A stretch of 64,000 nucleotides of DNA from SZUA-252 sp035716005 (GTDB lineage Bacteria; Eisenbacteria; RBG-16-71-46; SZUA-252), in NCBI GenBank assembly GCA_035716005.1, contig DASTKG010000129.1, positions 12,875 through 76,874 of the forward strand, given 5' to 3'. Positions within the stretch are counted from its first letter, which is position 1; the number at the start of each line of letters is the position of its first letter. The notes under the pieces were generated by a model. That model had not been told where the DNA came from. It saw only the letters and a program-made list of their open reading frames with translations, and made no database searches. The position numbers and the translations under genes were made by a program. Below are positions 60,511 through 64,000 of this stretch, piece after piece.

Positions 60511-61262
60511 TCACCGACTTCCTCAGGCTCGCCTTCCTCGGCGGGATGCTGGCGGTCGACAAGTCGGCCGGCTGGAATCTGATGCTGAGCCAGCCCCTCG
60601 TCGGCGCCTGCCTCGCGGGCGCGCTCGTCCATCCCGGGCCGGAGTGGGAGCTCTGGGCGCTCCGCATCCCGATCGCGGTCGGCGCGCTCCTTCAGCTCCT
60701 CCTGACGAACGCGGCGCTTCCCGCGGCGCAGCGCCGGCACGACACGGCCACGGCCGGCGCGATCGGGAGCACGGTGGCCGTGCTCGGCATGGAGCATCTC
60801 CACGCCGCGATGCCCTCGTCGTCGGGGGGACTCCTCTGGGTCCTTCTCGGCGTCGTGGCGGGGCTCGTCGCGGCGGTGATCGGCGGGTGGGTGCAGGGAC
60901 TCCATCGGTCGGCCGCGGCCGCCGACGCGCGGCACGCGGCCGCGATCGCGGCCACCGGCGACGCGGGGGCCTACGAGCGCTTCTACCTCGGCTCGCTCCT
61001 TCGCATCTTCACGCTCGGCGCGCTCTGGACCTGGTGCGGCGCCCTGGTGCTCCTCGCCGGCGCCCTGACCCTCATGCCGCGCCTCGCCAATCTCGTCACG
61101 ACGCGGCGCATCGGCATCCTCTTCGCGGTCCTCCTCGGCGCGGCTCTGGCCGCGGCCTACGAGGCGCACGTGAAGGGCGTCAAGCGCGGCTTCGCGTGGT
61201 CGCTCGCCGGCGCCGCCGCGGCCGTGGCGCTCCTCCTCACGCTCGCCTCGGGGGACGCGTGA
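60507..61262 (+). CDS. PTS EIIC component, mannose family
   Basis: Membrane protein of 251 residues with the EIIC-sorbose/mannose opening (FLGGMLAVDKSAGWNLML) and several hydrophobic helices. It forms the sugar channel with EIID. The ATG overlaps the EIIB stop (ATGA). The stop overlaps the EIID GTG. Confidence 0.85.
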   Translation: MITDFLRLAFLGGMLAVDKSAGWNLMLSQPLVGACLAGALVHPGPEWELWALRIPIAVGALLQLLLTNAALPAAQRRHDTATAGAIGSTVAVLGMEHLHAAMPSSSGGLLWVLLGVVAGLVAAVIGGWVQGLHRSAAAADARHAAAIAATGDAGAYERFYLGSLLRIFTLGALWTWCGALVLLAGALTLMPRLANLVTTRRIGILFAVLLGAALAAAYEAHVKGVKRGFAWSLAGAAAAVALLLTLASGDA

Positions 61263-62203
61263 ACGAGGAGAATCCCGCGCCGCGCGACGAAGCGACGCCG
61301 TCCGAACCGCACGGGCCGGGCGAACCGATCGGGCCGGACGAACCGATCGGGCCGGACGGCGGGGGGGCGCCGCCTCCCGAGCCGCCGGCGCGGCCCCTTC
61401 CGATCCGCGCGCGCGATTTCGGCACCGCCTCCGCGCGGCTCCTGCACCTCCAGGCGATCCTGGCTCCCGATCGGATGCAGGGGCCCGGCTTCGCGTTCGC
61501 GCTTCTGCCCGTGCTCCGCCGCCTCTATCCCGACCGCGAGAGGCTCGGCGAGGCGATGGCGCGTCACACGTCCTACGTGGCGACCCATCCCTTGCTGGCG
61601 GGGTACGTGCTCGGGGCGGCGGCGCGCCTCGAGGAGAAGCGCGCGGCGGGCGAGGCGGTCGACGGCGCGCGCATCGACGGGCTGAAGCGCGCGCTCGCGA
61701 GCCCCCTCGCGGCGATGGGGGATCCCTTCTTCTGGGTGGTGCTCCGTCCCTTCGCCGGGCTCGTCGGCGTCCTCGGCATCGCGTGGATCGGGCCGGCCGA
61801 TCCGTGGCTCCCCGATCTCCGGGTGCTTCTCTGCCCCCTGCTACTTCTTTTGACGTACAATGCGCTCGCGCTGCCGACGCGGTGGCGCGGCGTCGGCGCG
61901 GGTTACGCCGCGGCCGAACGGCCCGCGGAGCTCCTCCGCGCGCTTCGCCTCGGCGATTGGCGCGACGTCTTCGAGCGCGGCGGCGCGTTCCTCTACGGGA
62001 CGCTTCTGGCGCTCGTCGGCGCCGGCCTCCATGCCTCGTCCGGATCCGGCGCGGCGGGACTCGGGCCGTTCGGATCGGCGCTTCTGCCGCTCGCGATCGG
62101 TTTCGTCGCCGCCCGCCTCCTGCTTCGCCGCGCGCCGAGCGCGAGCGTGGAGACGGCGCTCGCGGTGCTGGCGCTGGCGGGCCTCGCGTCGTTGGCGTTC
62201 TGA
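61259..62203 (+). CDS. PTS EIID component, mannose family, with extended N-terminus
   Basis: Membrane protein of 314 residues. The EIID core begins near residue 50 with LLHLQAILAPDRMQGPGFAFALLPVL and has the AMGDPFFWVVLRP segment. The first 45 residues are Pro/Gly/Glu-rich with an exact tandem hexapeptide (EPIGPD), unlike usual EIID proteins, which are about 275 residues. GTG 61259 overlaps the EIIC stop. An alternative start after the repeat would give a more typical size, but no ribosome site is seen there. Confidence 0.85.
   Translation: MNEENPAPRDEATPSEPHGPGEPIGPDEPIGPDGGGAPPPEPPARPLPIRARDFGTASARLLHLQAILAPDRMQGPGFAFALLPVLRRLYPDRERLGEAMARHTSYVATHPLLAGYVLGAAARLEEKRAAGEAVDGARIDGLKRALASPLAAMGDPFFWVVLRPFAGLVGVLGIAWIGPADPWLPDLRVLLCPLLLLLTYNALALPTRWRGVGAGYAAAERPAELLRALRLGDWRDVFERGGAFLYGTLLALVGAGLHASSGSGAAGLGPFGSALLPLAIGFVAARLLLRRAPSASVETALAVLALAGLASLAF
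61304..61357 (+). repeat. Three tandem 18-bp units in the EIID N-terminus
   Basis: Units of GAACCGATCGGGCCGGAC, the first diverged (GAACCGCACGGGCCGGGC), the next two identical. They code for EPHGPG-EPIGPD-EPIGPD. Recent slippage expansion is likely. Confidence 0.9.
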
Positions 62204-62231
62204 GCATCGCATCGGAGTCCGGAACCCATAC

Positions 62232-62498
62232 ATGGTCGAACAGCAGGTCACGATCCAGAACCGTCTCGGACTGCACGCGCGGGCCTGCTCCGTGTTCGTG
62301 AAGGAAGCCGCCAAGTACGCGTCGCACGTCACCCTGGCCCGCGAGGGCCTCGAAGTGAACGCGAAGAGCATCCTCGGCGTCATGATGCTCGCCGCCGAAC
62401 GCGGCGCGGAGCTGACGCTGCGCGCCGAGGGGGCCGACGAAGTCGACGCCCTGGCGGCGCTCGTCCGGGTCGTCAACGACAAGTTCGGGGAAGAATGA
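62232..62498 (+). CDS. ptsH: Phosphocarrier protein HPr
   Basis: Protein of 88 residues carrying phosphate from EI to EIIA. His15 lies in NRLGLHARA and the regulatory Ser46 in NAKSILGVM, both canonical, so EI-dependent and HprK-dependent phosphorylation should both occur. Start ATG 62232; the stop overlaps the ptsI ATG. Confidence 0.96.
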   Translation: MVEQQVTIQNRLGLHARACSVFVKEAAKYASHVTLAREGLEVNAKSILGVMMLAAERGAELTLRAEGADEVDALAALVRVVNDKFGEE

Positions 62499-64000
62499 CG
62501 GTTCTCACCGGCATCGCCGCTTCGCCCGGCATCGGCATCGGTCCGGTGCACGTGGTCGACGCGCAGGAAGTGGACGTGAACGACGGCGTCATCGCCGCCG
62601 AGGACGTCGCCGCCGAGCAGGCCCGATTCCGCGAGGCGATCGCCGTCTGCCGCGACGACGTGAAGAGCCTCCGCGAGAAGATCGCCCTGGAGACGGGCGA
62701 GGAGCATGCCGGCATCCTCGACGCGCAGATCGCCATTCTCGAGGATCCGGACGCCATCGCGCAGACGCTGGCCGCGATCGAGCGGGACCGCCGGAGCGCC
62801 GCCTTCTGCTACCGGCGCATCCTGAGCGCCGTCGCGGCCCGGCTCGAGGAGTCGGACGACGAGTACTATCGCGGCCGCGCCCTCGACATCCGGGACGTGA
62901 AGCGCCGCGTCCTCGATCGGCTCGGGGGCACCGAGTCGAGGAGCCTGCGGGATCTGAAAGTCCCGTCGCTCATCGTGGCCTCCGACCTCCCGCCGAGTGA
63001 AATGGCGACCGCGCCGCGCGACAAGATCCTCGGATTCGCCACCGACCTCGGGGGGCGGACGTCCCACACCGCCATCATGGCCCGCGCGCGGGGGATCCCC
63101 GCCGTGGTCGGCTTGAAGCACGCCATGGACGCGGCGCGCGAGGGGTGCGTGGCGCTCCTGGACGGCACGCGCGGCGTGGCCGTCTTCGAGCCCGACGAGG
63201 AAGCCCTGGAGGAGGCGCGCCGAAAGCAGCGCCGCTACCAGGAGATCGCCGCGCAGCGCGCGGTCCTCAAGGACCAGAAGTGCGTGACGAAGGACGGAGT
63301 GGCGATCCACCTGGCCGCCAATCTCGAGGTCCCCGAGGAGCTCCCGGCGATCCAGGAGAACGGGGCCGACGGAATCGGACTCTACCGGACCGAGTTCTTC
63401 TACCTCTCCCGTCAGACGCTGCCCACCGAGGAGGCGCAGTTCCACGCCTACCGATCGGTGGTCGAGGCGATCAGCCCGGCGACGGTCGTCATCCGCACGC
63501 TCGACGTGGGCGGCGACAAGTTCGCCTCCTACCTCGGCACGCCCGTGGAGCGGAATCCGTTCCTCGGCGTCCGGGGGGTCCGCTTCTCCCTGAAACGGGA
63601 GGACATCTTCCGCACGCAGCTTCGCGCCATTCTCCGCGCCGCGGCCTTCGGCAGCGTGCGGGTCATGTTTCCGATGGTGGTGGGCCTCGAGGACTTCCGC
63701 CGCGCGAAGGCGATCGTCGAGGAAGTGCACGCCGAACTCCGCGACGCCGGCGTGAAGACGCCCGACCACGTTCCGCTCGGCGTCATGATCGAGACGCCCT
63801 CCTCGGTCTTCGCCATCGACCTCCTCGCGCGCGAGGCCGACTTCGTGAGCATCGGCACGAACGATCTCATCCAGTACACGCTCGCGGTCGATCGGGGGAA
63901 CGAGGCGATCGCCGAGATCTACGAGCCGCTCCATCCGGCCGTGCTGCGCGCCATCCGCACCGTCGTGGAGGCGGGACGCCGGCGATCGATCCGCGTCGGC
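62495..64000 (+). CDS. ptsI: PTS enzyme I, phosphoenolpyruvate-protein phosphotransferase (3' end beyond window)
   Basis: First 502 codons of EI, which normally has about 570-590 residues, so roughly 70-90 are missing to the right. The opening TGIAASPGIGIGPV, active His191 in GGRTSHTAIMARARGIPAVVG, the PEP-binding barrel (GADGIGLYRTEFFYL) and LGVMIETPSSVF with FVSIGTNDLIQYTLAVDR are all intact. ATG 62495 overlaps the ptsH stop. It completes a self-contained PTS relay with HPr and the mannose-class EII proteins. Confidence 0.96.
   Translation, partial: MTVLTGIAASPGIGIGPVHVVDAQEVDVNDGVIAAEDVAAEQARFREAIAVCRDDVKSLREKIALETGEEHAGILDAQIAILEDPDAIAQTLAAIERDRRSAAFCYRRILSAVAARLEESDDEYYRGRALDIRDVKRRVLDRLGGTESRSLRDLKVPSLIVASDLPPSEMATAPRDKILGFATDLGGRTSHTAIMARARGIPAVVGLKHAMDAAREGCVALLDGTRGVAVFEPDEEALEEARRKQRRYQEIAAQRAVLKDQKCVTKDGVAIHLAANLEVPEELPAIQENGADGIGLYRTEFFYLSRQTLPTEEAQFHAYRSVVEAISPATVVIRTLDVGGDKFASYLGTPVERNPFLGVRGVRFSLKREDIFRTQLRAILRAAAFGSVRVMFPMVVGLEDFRRAKAIVEEVHAELRDAGVKTPDHVPLGVMIETPSSVFAIDLLAREADFVSIGTNDLIQYTLAVDRGNEAIAEIYEPLHPAVLRAIRTVVEAGRRRSIRVG

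Overview
The window is about 64 kb of GC-rich, densely coded bacterial chromosome with no phage, insertion sequence, CRISPR array or rRNA operon. The cell is Gram-negative: it carries Kdo synthesis (kdsB, kdsA, kdsD), LPS-export genes (lptC, lptB), a TonB-dependent receptor, an outer-membrane barrel, a PorV/PorQ-family protein, and large secreted proteins ending in FlgD-like Ig sorting domains. Those C-terminal domains, the GWxTD protein, the LVIVD-repeat protein and the PorV homologue together point to the FCB superphylum. A high-GC lineage such as Candidatus Eisenbacteria, or a relative near Gemmatimonadota or Krumholzibacteriota, is my inference; no marker-gene tree was run.

Layout. 1-4.7 kb: an M48 metalloprotease (cut by the left edge), transketolase and a GT-C-like membrane protein. 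4.7-14.5 kb: a gingipain-like C25 protease with FG-GAP repeats, gltX, a GT4 glycosyltransferase and, convergently, a double-domain M16 protease. 14.6-14.8 kb: tRNA-Glu(CUC) and tRNA-Gln(CUG). 14.8-19.5 kb: a DedA protein diverging from an LVIVD-propeller protein and a GWxTD protein. 19.5-28.8 kb: an envelope locus of OMP barrel, TonB-dependent receptor, secreted protein with Asp/Asn-rich loops, and PorV-like protein. The first two have their own promoters and leaders of about 240 nt, and a CRP-type palindrome precedes the first. 28.9-34.9 kb: a PBP4-type DD-peptidase, LD-carboxypeptidase, glutamate dehydrogenase (minus strand), a rhomboid-TPR protein and a small regulatory-domain protein (minus strand).

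35.1-43.3 kb: a cell-elongation operon, mreB-mreC-mreD-PBP2-rodA-lgt-aroE-comF, with overlapping or nearly abutting genes. 43.4-49.7 kb: a B12-binding radical SAM protein fused to a DUF2344 domain, RNase G with an RGG-rich insertion, rplU, rpmA and malate dehydrogenase, closed by a strong hairpin. 49.8-50.9 kb: two small membrane proteins. 50.9-64 kb: kdsB-pyrG-kdsA-kdsD-lptC-lptB-rpoN-hpf-hprK-EIIA-EIIB-EIIC-EIID-ptsH-ptsI (cut by the right edge). This last run links LPS core precursor synthesis, LPS transport, sigma-54, ribosome hibernation and a mannose-class PTS under HPr kinase control. The expected neighbours kdsC, lptA and rapZ are absent from it.

Regulation. Eleven gaps or gene ends carry a TTGnnn-17/18-TAnnnT promoter-like pair, most with G or C at the third -10 position. 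At dedA and kdsB, and less exactly at the LVIVD gene and lptC, the -10 lies so close to the start codon that leaderless or near-leaderless mRNAs are likely. Most long alternative-frame ORFs are GC-driven shadows and were left out.
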